Source: Agelas oroides (Eukaryota; Porifera; Demospongiae; Agelasida; Agelasidae). Taken from it: a stretch of DNA of 64,000 nt. Location of the stretch: contig OX422184.1 of assembly GCA_949130485.1 (NCBI GenBank), positions 5,808,655-5,872,654 of the forward strand. Reading direction: 5' to 3'. The notes under the pieces are model-generated. The model was not told the origin of the DNA. It ran no database searches and saw only the letters and a program-made list of their open reading frames with translations. Both the position numbers and the translations under genes were made by a program. Below are positions 23,128-33,242 of this stretch, piece by piece; position 1 is the stretch's first letter; every line of letters starts with the position of its first letter.

Positions 23128-23425
23128 GGTAAAAAATGCCAGTTGCTTCTTGATACTGCAGAGTCCATGCAGTTCCCGATTACGAAGGCAAGGGTCAATA
23201 CGTAATTATGAATAATTCACTGTTATCAAGAATGCAATCATAAGAACTGCATGCACTGTTATCAACAATGCAATCATAAGAAATGAACTGTGTGATGGTT
23301 TGCATATTTGGATACTTGAGGTAGAAGTCTCGTTCTCGTAATTTTTGTAAATGTGGATGGCCTTGCAGAGGGCCTTTTTCAAAGGTGTGCCATTCCTGTC
23401 TAAGGCCATGCAATAGAAACATAGG
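23128..23425 (-). repeat. Left inverted arm
   Basis: Reverse complement of the right arm, starting GGTAAAAAATGCCAGTTGCT. On its minus strand it still encodes the integrase C-terminal block GPLQGHPHLQKLRERDFYLK without the stop present in the right copy, so it is an inverted duplicate of the transposase 3' end. Confidence 0.8.
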
Positions 23426-23447
23426 ATGGAGGCCCAAGTAATGAAGA

Positions 23448-25195
23448 TCAGTTCCTAGATGGCCTCTGGTAATTTGGTAGTTCTTCAAAGTCATTAATCT
23501 CTTCTTCCTCGGTTGGTGTACCAGGAACCTGTACATCTTGTGGTTCACCTTGTTCCCTTTGTGTGGTGTTGAGCAATTTTAGTGTTTCACCAAACCCCTT
23601 AAGAACAAACTTGTTTCGAATAGCATCTTCTGTACTATGTAATGGACATCGAGTGCTACTGCAATACCAGCTGTTAACCCTACCACCTTCTGACAGCATG
23701 CTGAGACAATGGGTGAGTTTGCAACACCTTTGCAATTAATGCAGTGGAATCCCTGTTCTACGTCATTGAGAAAGACCAGTTTGGACTCAATTGATGACAC
23801 CTTTTCCAGTATAGTAGCTATAATTGCATCATTGCAATGATCTAATTTTTTCTTTTTAAATGGTGGTGTTTGTATTTCTTGTACTTCATTGTCATCATCT
23901 TGCAAGTCAGTAGTTTTTACCGATTCTGCATCTCTTGCTGCTTTCATTAGATCTGCAGTCTCCCCCACAAGTTGTTCATAAAGAGATTTCAAGGCAGCAA
24001 GGATTTTTCTTGTGCTCTTCCAAAATGCCACCTTCCCACTAGCCTCACCATCTAAAATCGGGTAACATTTGCTGTCAAGTAATACCACTTGAAATCCTAC
24101 CTCATTGGTGACGAGCTGTGTTACACCTTTTATAATGCACTGGGAAGGTTCGAGCAATAGGGGGACATTGGTTACAGTGTTGTAATCAACTTTGGCACTA
24201 ACTCTATTGCTGCTTGCTCGACTAGTGTCTCGGGCAGTCAGACACCTTCTTAGTGGAACGAGGTGCATGAGGAATAGTGGGTCCGGTATAAGCAGCATAA
24301 GGTATTGTAGAAGGTTGAAAATCACTTTGTTTGCTCTGTAGGTCATGTTCCTTAACACTCTCACCATGTACCTCATATGTATAAGTAGGTACAAGTTGGC
24401 CAGCTCTAAATTTCCCAGAACTTTTTGAAGTATTGTCCATTTCCTCAACCAAGTATATGGTCGGGGGATGAAGCTTAAAAAGCTGGCCAATATTCTCCAC
24501 CTAGGGGCAGAAAACACTGCATAATAGTAACAGAACTATGAATGAGGGTACATGCAGTGGGAGGGTATCAAACCACAGAGTATGTACCATGCACCCACCA
24601 CAAAGCAAGGGCCAACCCCCCTTTTTTCCTCAATTTCATTCACAGGTCAAAAACAAATGCAGTATTGGCCTAACACACCAATCAAGACCAGTTTATCTCT
24701 TAAAAATATAATATATATAGCAATGAATTGGCTAACCTACCATTAGACTAGTGAACAAAGTTGCGCATATACTGCTGCCAAGCAGACTAAGACACTAAGT
24801 GTTAGCTATCAATATTAAATGGTAGGATACATACCAGGTACATACTCTCCTTGCTTTAAGACTGTTTCTACAACATTATTCCATACCACGGCGTCAACTT
24901 ACATCCAGATCTTCCAGGTTACAAGTGAATGGTCGCTCTGTCTGACCTTCTGGTCCCGGTGGACGTACCAAATATACCACTTCAGATCTAGTTTGCTGCA
25001 TGGTTGTTCCGTCAAGGAACACAACCACGCAGCACGAGTTTGCAGCACAAGTTCGCAGCAGCACACACAACTGGATCCACGTGTGAAGGGTAGCCCCTCA
25101 ATATTAAGTAAAAGCACTAGACTTAGTATGGCGTCAATGCGTTTTACCCGGAAAAGGCCATGTCGGCTAAATTTAGTTTCTAAATATAGTCTCAT
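23448..25195 (-). CDS. Accessory gene of the integrase element, two exons
   Basis: Exon 1 (about 24907-25195) starts with ATG and encodes YLETKFSRHGLFRVKRIDA, CVCCCELVLQTRAAWLCS and LDLKWYIWYVHRD, ending at a GTAAGT donor. Exon 2 begins after a CCCCTAG acceptor near 24500 with ENIGQLFKLHPPTIYLVEEM. Downstream come VLLDSKCYPILDGEASGK, a Lys-rich patch and a broken Cys motif FHCINCKG...VSACCQKVVG...TRCPLH, which resembles a RING/U-box-like site. Frameshifts near 24225 and 23660 are needed to join these blocks, so this copy looks decayed. I do not recognise the family. It is presumably the element's second protein, given that it shares the element's centre and arm. Confidence 0.5.
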
Positions 25196-26033
25196 AGTCA
25201 GTTTATAGTGTAAAATTATGGCACTTGATTGTTTTGAGCGAGAGATTGCTGCAAGAGTGACTGCCAGAGAAACTTTCCAACAAATAAGTCAAAATCTTAG
25301 ACAAAGGAACCCTTCTATTCGAGGACTATCAGCTCGCAGTGTCCGACGTTTTTGTGTCTCAAGGGGTATTCACTACCGCAGTAGAATGAAAGATCAAGAG
25401 CTGGACGTACATGTTGCCTTGCGAGTCCAGACTGTAGGACATTCATATGGGAGGAAAACCATGCAGGGCCTCTTAAGAGTGTCAGGAATACGTGCCAGTC
25501 AGCGCAGAGTAGGTCATTCATTAAGCAGAGTTGCCCCAGGGCCTCACCACAGCAGGAGGCAACTAACTCATCGGAGGATCAACCCAGTGACCCATTTAGT
25601 AGCAGTGGATGGGTACAGTCGGAAGATCATTGGAACGATAACGATTCCACAGTGAAGAATCCAATCAGTGTTTATAACACACTTGTGAAGGCAATACTGG
25701 AAAGGAAAGGTCTTTGGGAGCAACTCCGGACTGATCATGGAGGAGAATTTGTCCTGTCTGCAACAGTTCAGCATCATCTTGCCCATCTAAGGCCAAGACA
25801 GGCACGGATGCCAGTAATTCAAAGTACCTCTAGGATGAATCACAGGGTTGAGCGTCTGTGGCCCGAAGTCAACTCATGTATTAATTATCCTGTGAAAAGG
25901 GTTTTAGTCAATATGGAAGCTAACCAAGAAATCACCATGCACACCGATACTGAAAAGTTTTGGGTTTCATGGACTACAATCAATGTAATACAACCAAGTA
26001 TGGTAAACTTTATTGCATCATGGAATGAACATA

Positions 26034-26814
26034 CCGTAGTGTCCCGCTAATACGCCCCCTTCGAAAATACGCCCCCCCCCTCTTTTCCGCCAAAGTTCCT
26101 GCACAGGGTAGTTTGACTCGTTATAACGCCCCCCGGTGAGCGTCTTCTGGAACATCAAAACTACACGTGCTTACTATACGTTGCAAGTGCGTTCAGTAAG
26201 ACTATAGTAGTCGGTGAATCTTTTGTAAGTTTTGTGGCTTTTAGAAAAGCCGGTTAGATGTTCCAAGTTTTAAGCTGCTAGTTTAGCAAACAGGTTTATC
26301 AGTCTGTCAAGGTGTTTTTGTTTCCCTCTGAAGATGTACACGCACGGAACCACGAGTCCTTTCCCATCAACTTCAGAACGTCTTCTGTCACCATTGACGA
26401 TGCAAGTCATCTCGCTGCCACTCTTGTGCAAGAAATACCAGCAGACTCTGGAAATTTCCCGTGGTACATGACCGACAGTGTTGCCGTTCTTGAGGACAGG
26501 TACAGCGAAGTCGTCGTGAATGTTATTGACCTCGCGTTGAACTGGCAGCTCTTCTCCGATGTAGGGAGACCACGCAGCTTTGTAAACGTGATGTCCGCGA
26601 ACAGTACTCTCGATCCTGAAAGTCGTCGCCATAGTTAGTTGGAAGTGTCCTAGTTGCGTACATAGCACTTGCGTAAAATCTTTGGGGTGGGGGGGTGGGG
26701 GGGGGGGGGGGGCTTATAGTCGAGACTAATTGCATCCTCGAATATAAGCCCCCCCCCCACTTTAGGCGGGATGTAGTGTACAAAATGGGGGGGCGTATTA
26801 ACGGGACACTACGG
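26034..26814. mobile_element. TA-flanked MITE carrying a HIRAN gene
   Basis: Terminal inverted repeats CCGTAGTGTCCCGCTAATAC / CCGTAGTGTCCCGTTAATAC, continuing into C-rich runs, with TA on both sides (26032-26033 and 26815-26816). TA duplication and these ends fit a Tc1/mariner/pogo-type insertion mobilised in trans. It splits the integrase gene exactly. The interior contains one complete small ORF (HIRAN) and a G-run (26693-26712). Confidence 0.75.
26270..26632 (-). CDS. Single-domain HIRAN protein
   Basis: ATG at 26630-26632, about 120 codons, no stop. It has the HIRAN pattern: TVRGHHVYKAAW, then GEELPVQREVNNIHDDFAVP, GNTVGHVPREIS, and a C-terminal VVPCVYIFRG strand. HIRAN domains recognise DNA ends or 3'-OH single strands in SNF2 helicases such as HLTF. 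Here the domain stands alone, without helicase or nuclease. It lies wholly inside the TA-flanked element and so moves with it. It may be a captured host gene fragment or a real element-encoded factor. Confidence 0.75.
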   Translation of the reverse strand: MATTFRIESTVRGHHVYKAAWSPYIGEELPVQREVNNIHDDFAVPVLKNGNTVGHVPREISRVCWYFLHKSGSEMTCIVNGDRRRSEVDGKGLVVPCVYIFRGKQKHLDRLINLFAKLAA

Positions 26815-26920
26815 TACTATTCCTGGAAGGAGAGGAGGCATACCCAATGTGTTCGCATCCCAAGATGGTCACCCTTCTCGGCTAAATCCGACAGTTATAC
26901 CATCAACAAACCAAGCAATT

Positions 26921-27310
26921 ACATTGCATCATGGCCGCCTGTCCGAAGAGCACACCTTTGGCAAAGACCCTCTGCAAGGCCATCCACATTTGCAAAAATT
27001 ACGAGAATGAGACTTCTACCTCAAGTATCCAAACATGCAAACCATATTTAATGACATACTGCACAGAAATGGCACTATCTTTAGACAAGCAATTAAATAC
27101 TTTGTACAGTTGACAGAGTCTTTTGGTCAGCTTGTGTAGCATCCTTGACACTGTTCATTTCTTATGATTGCATTGTTGATAACAGTGCATGCAGTTCTTA
27201 TGATTGCATTCTTGATAACAGTGAATTCATAATTACGTATTGACCCTTGCCTTCGTAATCAGGAACTGCATGGACTCTGCAGTATGAAGAAGCAACTGGC
27301 ATTTTTTACC
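26921..27310 (+). repeat. Right inverted arm
   Basis: Contains the 3' end of the integrase gene and the non-coding terminus ending GCATTTTTTACC. It matches the left arm in reverse complement and includes two TCTTATGATTGCATT direct repeats shared by both arms. Confidence 0.8.
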
Positions 27311-27472
27311 CACTGATTAAACCAACTATGCATGATTAAATCTCACAATGTTTCTGAAATCCGACTGTGTGTACCAAATCGGATTTTAGTTGACTGATGC
27401 ACAAGTTGTCAGCAGTAGAGCAGCATAGCCTATAGCCAAAGGGTGTTTTTACTGAGCTTTCAAATTAACATT

Positions 27473-27800
27473 CAACTCTGAAATCAGAATGACCAAGGGG
27501 TGATTTCAACTTTCGGAATGGCATTCAAGTCTGAAATGAGAACAACCAGGGATAATTTTGGCTTTCAGAACAGCATTCAGGTCTGCTATCAGAATGGCTA
27601 GAAGGTACAATCATACCAGCCTGGCCAGTTTGAACATTCAGAACAATATTAGCACATAAGTCTGAAATCGGAATGACCAAGGATGATTTCAGTTTTCAGA
27701 ACGGCATTCCAGGCTGAAATCAGAAGTACAAAGGGATGATTTTAGCTATCAGAGCGGACTTCAAGTCTGAAATCAGAATAGCCAGAAGGTATCCTCACCC
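27473..27800. repeat. Degenerate minisatellite, ~54-bp unit, about six copies
   Basis: The unit GTCTGAAATCAGAATGACCA...GGGATGATTT...TTTCAGAACGGCATTC recurs from 27473 to about 27790 with drift and one longer unit. Confidence 0.7.
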
Positions 27801-28385
27801 TTTACCTCTGCTACTTTGCATGTGAAGCATGCAAGGAAGCCCTCCCCACTGCACTCCTGGCATTTCTCGCCACAACAGATAACCAAAACATCAACAGTAG
27901 ACGAATGTGAAGCTGTTGGGTTCAGCTCTTTCATAGGTGGTTATTGTACCCACTTGTCAGTCCTCACGTGTGCCAACTCAACACTAAGAGTGTTTTCGGG
28001 AGATGGTGGTCGGGAGGCGGCTGCAGATTCCTCCTCTTCCCTGTCCCTAGCCAGGTCAGCTAAACAGGCATTGTTCACAATCAAATCAGGAGCTAAATGT
28101 GAGCATTGTTCATTTATGACATTCAACCACTGCGCATAATTTCTGTGATATGTGATTGCCTCCACGGTCCATTATAACTGCTGTAGCAAGGAGTACATGG
28201 TTCAAACAAACGAAATCACGTGATGTCTCAAAATCGCAATTTTTGACCTATTTTAACATTTCCCACAGTTACATAATAGGTGCATTTTCACCCTAAGGGC
28301 TCTTTTCCTATAAAACGACCCAAATTTAATTTAATTTATTATATATAAAGGAAAAACTAAAAGCCTACTTGGTGTGTGTAAAAGA
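27801..28385. other. Intergenic with a dispersed repeat
   Basis: 28205-28330 contains a block (GGGCTCTTTTCCTATAAAAC) that recurs in reverse complement at about 53465-53600. An open frame at 27816-28139 has no recognisable domain. Confidence 0.35.
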
Positions 28386-29050
28386 AAACTACTTGTAATT
28401 CTTGACGGTATGGTAGTGTTCAAAGCATGGGTATATGCACATAGCGACTTGACACGTCTTACACTGCCGCTGAGTGTTTCCTTTTCCCTGCTGCTCTGTC
28501 ACTGCAGACTTTGCAGTCAGGACGCCCCCCAGCTGGTTCTGGGAAGTGACAGCCAGTGAGTCGGAGTACAACATTGGCAGCATCTGGAGGAGGTTGGTAA
28601 CGTAGAGCAGGTACTGGATGAACTGCCTCCAGAAGTGCCTTAGCTACATCCAATCTGAACTTCAAGTGCGTTATACGCTCCTTTTTTGGTGTATTGTAGC
28701 AGTAGAGGATGTAGGTGTTCACCATGGTCAGTTCCATGAGATGGAGGAATACTCGTTTCCACCATTTCTTTGAGCTCCGCCTAAGACCGTAGTATACAAC
28801 CAACTGATCGCTTTTGTCCACCCCTCCCATGTACTGATTGTAATCTTTAATTATCAGTGGCTTCCGTATTGTCTCCACCCCTCCAGGTGTTTGTTGATTG
28901 CGACATTCCTTGGAAATCATGGTGTCATAATGAATGGTTGAGAGCATTGACACGACCCGCTTATCCTTCCATTTCAGTCCAAAGAGCTTATCATCACGAT
29001 ATGTGACAATCTCACCCTTCTTTGGAATGGCACTTTTGAAAGGTGTCTGG
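28386..29050 (-). pseudogene. piggyBac transposase C-terminal relic
   Basis: Minus strand: KWKDKRVVSMLSTIH, KPLIIKDYNQYMGGVDKSDQ (the invariant NxxMGGVDxxDQ block with a catalytic Asp), KKWWKRVFLHLMELTMVN, then the Cys-rich tail RLTGCHFPEP, DCKVCSDR and, after a one-base frameshift near 28485, CKTCQVAMCIYPCFEHYH. This is the DDE_Tnp_1_7 fold with its zinc-binding C-terminus. The N-terminal half, including the first catalytic Asp, is missing upstream of about 29050. Confidence 0.85.
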
Positions 29051-29499
29051 GATGTTTCAGCTGTCCAGCCGAACAGTACTACAGCAGCCGAAACCCATTG
29101 TATTGAGACGCTTGCAAAGGCTAGGACTAATGACCCACTCACTAGCAAGCTTACAATGGTCAGGACTCTCTGACCAGCAAATGCTTCCCCTGACTGAGAA
29201 CTATCTACAGTGCCAGAAATTAGGAGTGATTTTTATACACCCGTTTGTGCTAGAAAGGAGAGAAATGGCCCAGCCAGTGCCGTTTCTACAGCCTAGCAAG
29301 GCAGCCGCCATGTGCACGGCATGTCTTGAATATGCCCACCCACCTCCCTCTATCCCACCTTTTTTGCTAGCGCAAAACCTATCTTCCCAGCATGTCAGGC
29401 GAGCGTTATTTTCTTCAAATGTGTCTAAACATTCCAGTGCACGGTGGTCTCTCTAAATAAGGAAAGGTCTGCCTAGCAGGTACACCCGAAATGACCGGC
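29051..29499. other. No gene recognised
   Basis: An open plus frame (29043-29456) runs through here but has no domain. The sequence separates the piggyBac and Gypsy relics. Confidence 0.3.
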
Positions 29500-30063
29500 A
29501 GGCCAGTTTAATAGCCAGGCATTCCTTCTGAACTGTGGAGATTTTCTTTTTGCGAGGAAGAAGCTTCTTTGCTGAAAAATGCAATGGGATGCTCCTCATG
29601 GTTCTCACCAAACAAGCTCAACACAGCCCCAACCCCCCGCTCAGAAGCATCTGTTTGCAAAATGAAGGCCTTCTTGAAGTCAGGCCTCTTCACCACTGGG
29701 GCTGAGCATAGAAGCCTCTTCAGAGTTTGGAATGCTGCTTCACACTGCTTTGTTCAGACAAGGCAGTTGATGCTGACTTTTTGTGAGATCAATCAGGGGG
29801 CAGGCGACAGCCGCATACTTCGGTTTACATTTCCGGTAATATCCTGTCAATGCAAGAAATACGTGTACCTGCTTCTTTGTTGTAGGTGTTGGAAATGCCT
29901 CCACTGCCTGCAGATTGGCAAGGTCTGGCTGCACAACTCCATTTCCAACAATGTGCTCAAGGTAGCTGCATTGCTGCATTGCAAACTGACATTTCTTTGG
30001 CTTAGCCGTGTGTGGTTGCAAAAAGTCCCACAGGATGGGTATGTGGAGTGATGGTCCATCCAC
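29500..30063 (-). pseudogene. Ty3/Gypsy RT-RNase H relic
   Basis: Minus strand: KPKKCQFAMQQCSYLEHIVG, then a TGYYRK block (RT connection), then after stops MVKRPDFKKAFILQTDASER with AVLS and HPIAFFSK (RNase H, first Asp in TDAS). At least three stops or frameshifts. No integrase or LTR nearby, so a short dead fragment. Confidence 0.8.
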
Positions 30064-30999
30064 TGTCTAGCACAACCCCCTCCTTTTCAATATCCGAAAC
30101 AGTCTGCTGCTCTTCAAAGATTACCATCTGATCCACTTTGGCAACAGAGACTTATACCCAGGTTCAGGAAGGACGTTGAAACAAGCGAAGTCTTCGGTGG
30201 CTATGCTAATCTGCATAAAATGTATGTGATAGTGAATGTCACAGTATTGTAAAACTGATGAGCACCACAACCGTGGCACACTCTGCCTCTCCTGGTCCTC
30301 CTCCCCCTGTAACATCCCCTTCTCCCCTTGCTGTGGGTGGGGGTAGCTGTGCGGGGAGAACAGGGGGAGGTGGTACCACAGGAACCGTCGGAGCATGGGG
30401 AGGTGTTACCATAAGATTGGTTGGAGTGGGGAGATGTGGTACCATAGGATGGTTGGAGTGGGAGGAGGTGGTACCACTGTTCCACATTGTTTACATAGAT
30501 TTGTAGCATGGCAGCCATACAAATCAAAGGCACCCCCTGTGGTTTATATAGTGTAGATGCTAACGTGTGTCAGTTAGAACATAGCGTGATTAGGAAGTTA
30601 GAACACAGCAATTAGGAAGTTATATAGAACGCACCAATTGAAGTAGTAAGAACACAGTTATCACAGCAGTTAGAACACAGAAATGCGAAACATAAAAGGT
30701 AATGCTTATAACCATATATTACTAAAAAGCTAAACCTGAGTCCATGAACACATCAATGAAAGTTCTGGATCAATGGCTGGTTGAACACTTGTAGTTTTAG
30801 GAGAAACAAAGACAGCAGACAGCACCACAGAAGTAGCATGAAATGAACTGGATGCTTGCGATGGGCTCCAATGGTCCTGCTGAGGGTTGAGTTGGCTTCA
30901 TGCAGTACTACAAAAGGTGGCGTGTCTCCCGACAAGGACACTGCACTGAATGTGGACATGCTGGCTGCATGGAACAAACATAACTAGCGTCTTTGGTGG
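30064..30999. other. Low-complexity and short direct repeats; no gene assigned
   Basis: 30240-30500 encodes Pro/Ser/Thr-rich frames on both strands because of GGTGG/CCACC repeats, with no domain. 30570-30690 has degenerate repeats of AGTTAGAACACAG. A minus frame through 30060-30150 (VIFEEQQTVSDIEKEGVVLD) looks coding-like but is unidentified. Confidence 0.35.
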
Positions 31000-31341
31000 T
31001 TAAAAAGACTCACTGTTGGTTTTCCAGGCTTTCACCAGAAACAAACACAGAGCCCGGCAGCAAAGTTTAGTACACTCCTTGTCCACTGGCTTCAGACCAT
31101 CGACAGCACTATGCTGTTTGCATGACACAATCCATTGTTTAAAAGTTGAAACTTCCCATTTTTGTGTTCTCAGTATTTTCGGAGCATACCCCTTCGAAAT
31201 AGTCTTCCAACAATAGCGCTTCAGCGAAGTGCTCTGCTTTCCTTTAGAAGCAGACGGCTTTGTGCGCCGCTTCTTTGTAGGTTGAAAATCGCAATCCTTC
31301 TCTTTCTCACTCTCAAAACCGCTCGGGTCACTCATGCACAA
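31000..31341 (-). CDS. DUF3504-like N-terminal fragment
   Basis: Starts CMSDPSGFESEKEKDCDFQ, has a basic stretch (PTKKRRTKPSASKGK), then ISKGYAPKILRTQKWEVSTF, which resembles the KGxPKxTxxxxxWxxxxFxxW opening of DUF3504 (Crypton-derived tyrosine-recombinase-like) proteins. It stops soon after. A short coiled-coil-like exon (KLKGDIQRMVAELREAV, about 31378-31441) with good splice signals sits just upstream. Confidence 0.35.
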   Translation of the reverse strand: MCMSDPSGFESEKEKDCDFQPTKKRRTKPSASKGKQSTSLKRYCWKTISKGYAPKILRTQKWEVSTFKQWIVSCKQHSAVDGLKPVDKECTKLCCRALCLFLVKAWKTNSESF

Positions 31342-31441
31342 AACAGCTGGACTCAGTCCTTAATGCGCCTGAGAAGTTACTCACAGCCTCCCTCAGCTCT
31401 GCTACCATCCTCTGAATATCACCCTTGAGCTTGTCACAGCT

Positions 31442-32076
31442 GGAAAAAAAAAAGAGTTTCTACCTTTGTATTCACAATGCTAACATAAGTACATATATCG
31501 AGCAGTAGGAGGTGGTACCTCAGAAACAGTTGAAGCAGGACCTCAGAGCCTGTGGTGTCTAGAAAATGAAGATGAACAACGGAAATGACTGGCTATGTTA
31601 ACGAATTTTTTACACTCCACATATCCAGTCAGGGAGTATCCTGTGTAAAAATTACTGCGTGCAATTTCTCATGCATGCGTCCTCTATTGCATACGTACCG
31701 ACTGCGCGTCTGTGTGAAATTGCGCCCATAAGCGTACGTTATTTTGCGTTTGCATGTGCTACTATGTGCGAGCAGCGTAGGCCCCTACACGTGTCGGCGT
31801 GTTCATGATATTGCAATAGCACAAACGTAAACGCATGGACACGCACCAACACTTGTCACGCACTGCTAGTTGCACGCAGAGTAGCGCGACCTTACAGCCA
31901 TTTCCAGCGTTAATGAATCACTGAAGACCATACCCAGCTGGATTATAAGTGTAAAGCCTGCATCCTATCACGTTTGGCCAGGCTTGATGGATACTCAGAC
32001 TATCCCTTGTTGAAATAATCCAGTTGACTGGAAGTCACCTCCGTAGTGACAGCCCAAGTTCAGTTTACAACTAACC
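31442..32076. other. No gene recognised
   Basis: No supported frame. A CpG-rich patch at 31670-31890 (GCGTACGTTATTTTGCG) stands out against AT-rich surroundings. Confidence 0.35.
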
Positions 32077-32805
32077 TTAACAGTCAAACTTCAATTTGGA
32101 GGTATCTTCTGTGTACTGAAGATATGGATGCTCGCTACCACTTCGCAAGGCAAAGTACAACCCGTTCATGAAGACAATTGTGTCAAGGAGGGTCTGAGGA
32201 GTTGTGTCTCCGAGTAGCCCTTTCTCCCACAGAATCTCCTCTTGTTTCTCAGTGAGAGGCTCAGCCTGTTTTTTCTTGGTCCCTATACCCTGTGCTTGAA
32301 GGCGCTTCATTTCACTATCCAGTACAGCACGAAAGTCAGTAAATTCTGTGTCAGTGAATAGATCAATGGATGGCCAGCCACTGGAACACAGTAAACACAT
32401 GATTCCACAGCAGAGATCGTGAAGGGTGTCAGGGGAGTACTCTTCTCCATTCTTTTTGCGAACCTCAAGGACGAAAGAAGTCAGGCATTGCTGCAGTTTG
32501 GTTTGCTGCATTGTCTGGATTGGAGGAATATCTCTGCCTGTTTGTCTGACATAATTGCCCCGTTGTTCCCAAACCTTTATACAGTAGTGGGTGTCTTCAA
32601 GGGTCTTCTTGGGGATCCCTTTATTGCGAAACTGAAGAGCATCTTTGCAGATAGTTGATCTGTACAAATGTACTGTTGCAACATTGCACACTCCGACTTT
32701 GTGCATCTTCTGTTTCACATTAAATCCCACAATGCGCAGTTTTGAAGTACCATCACTGACAGTTCAGTCAAAGTAGTTGCGCATTCGTCCTTTTTTTACA
32801 GGCGA
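32077..32805 (-). pseudogene. OB-fold fragment fused to DUF3504 recombinase-like domain
   Basis: Reads from 32805 downward: SPVKKGRMRNYFD, an in-frame TGA, TVSDGTSKLRIVGFN (an RPA/OB-fold-like strand set), then NKGIPKKTLEDTHYCIKVWE, LTSFVLEVRKKNGEEYSP, EMKRLQAQGIGTKKKQAEPL, EEILWEKGLLGDTTPQTLLD and MNGLYFALRSGSEHP. The second half is clearly DUF3504, the core-binding half of Crypton-like tyrosine recombinases. It ends before the catalytic Arg/His/Tyr region. The OB part belongs upstream of a different protein, so the ORF is a chimera. Its missing N-terminus lies inverted at 33080-33190. Confidence 0.7.
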
Positions 32806-33017
32806 AAGAATCAGGTGTTATCTTGGGGCCAAGGTCTACAATGATTTTACATGTTTGTACAATGCACCTGCAACTGCACTCCTGTTCATTATAGTACAAG
32901 CAAAACATAGTAAAGCTAGCAAGCTTGCATGTTTAGTCAGCAAGTTGCAATCCTTTAACGATTATGTCATACAAAAAGTGCTAAAATAACTAAGTTTGCA
33001 AGTTTGCAATGCTCGGG

Positions 33018-33026
33018 TATATAAAG
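33018..33026 (+). promoter_or_regulatory. TATA box
   Basis: GTATATAAAG, about 60 bp upstream of an ATG at 33080, with an AC-rich start-like region between. It is part of the inverted segment and probably the promoter of the OB-fold gene. Confidence 0.45.
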
Positions 33027-33079
33027 CTGAACACACTAACTCACTGACAGTCAAGTTTCTGAATTGTACTTTCCAAGCT

Positions 33080-33190
33080 ATGGCTCGCAAACGACCGGTT
33101 GAAGAAATTTAGTTTCGAAGTGGAGAGTCTCGATGCAGTGGACAAGCCAGTATCGAGCGCCAACATCCATGGAATGATCACCTCACTATA
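33080..33190 (+). pseudogene. OB-fold protein N-terminus, in inverted orientation
   Basis: MARKRPVEE, then after a one-base shift KFSFEVESLDAVDKPVSSAN and HGMITSL. This is the natural lead-in to the SPVKKG block that starts the minus-strand ORF at 32805. Strand and order show that this piece was turned round in place. Confidence 0.55.
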
Positions 33191-33218
33191 CATTGCAGGG
33201 TTTTATACAGTATTTTTT

Positions 33219-33242
33219 GCCAGGGGGGGGGGGGGGGGGGGG
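33219..33242 (+). repeat. Poly-G run
   Basis: About two dozen consecutive G, next to the inverted OB-fold piece. It could form a G-quadruplex. Confidence 0.8.

Larger units (their letters stand above)
25218..27139 (+). pseudogene. Integrase-type transposase, interrupted
   Basis: From ATG at 25218: an HTH-like N-terminus, the block HSYGRKTMQGLLRVSGIRAS typical of IS3-like integrases, then after a short deletion the rve core: LVAVDGYSRKI (Asp), LRTDHGGEF (Asp), and HRVERLWPEVNS (Glu), so the DDE triad is visible. At 26032 the gene is cut by a MITE of about 780 bp, inserted between WNEH and TIPGRRGGIPNV. Removing the MITE and one TA rejoins the two halves in frame. A TGA at 27008-27010 replaces an Arg codon kept in the left arm, and an in-frame TGA at 25653 lies just before KNPISVYN. 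Ends ...FVQLTESF..V, stop TAG at 27137-27139. Confidence 0.75.
23128..27310. mobile_element. 4.2-kb IS3-type integrase transposon with inverted arms
   Basis: The outer ends are long inverted repeats (left about 23128-23425, right about 26921-27310) that agree almost base for base, apart from one deletion of about 110 bp in the left arm. Between them lie a minus-strand gene (23448-25195) and a plus-strand integrase gene (25218-27139) that start 22 bp apart and point outward. This fits a DNA transposon of the IS3EU kind, eukaryotic elements with an IS3-like integrase. The assignment is inferred from domain type. No target duplication was found at the ends I chose. Confidence 0.6.

Noticed and set aside
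30121-30533. Overlapping Pro/Ser/Thr-rich frames on both strands
   Set aside because: GGTGG/CCACC low complexity opens all frames; nothing recognisable beyond composition.
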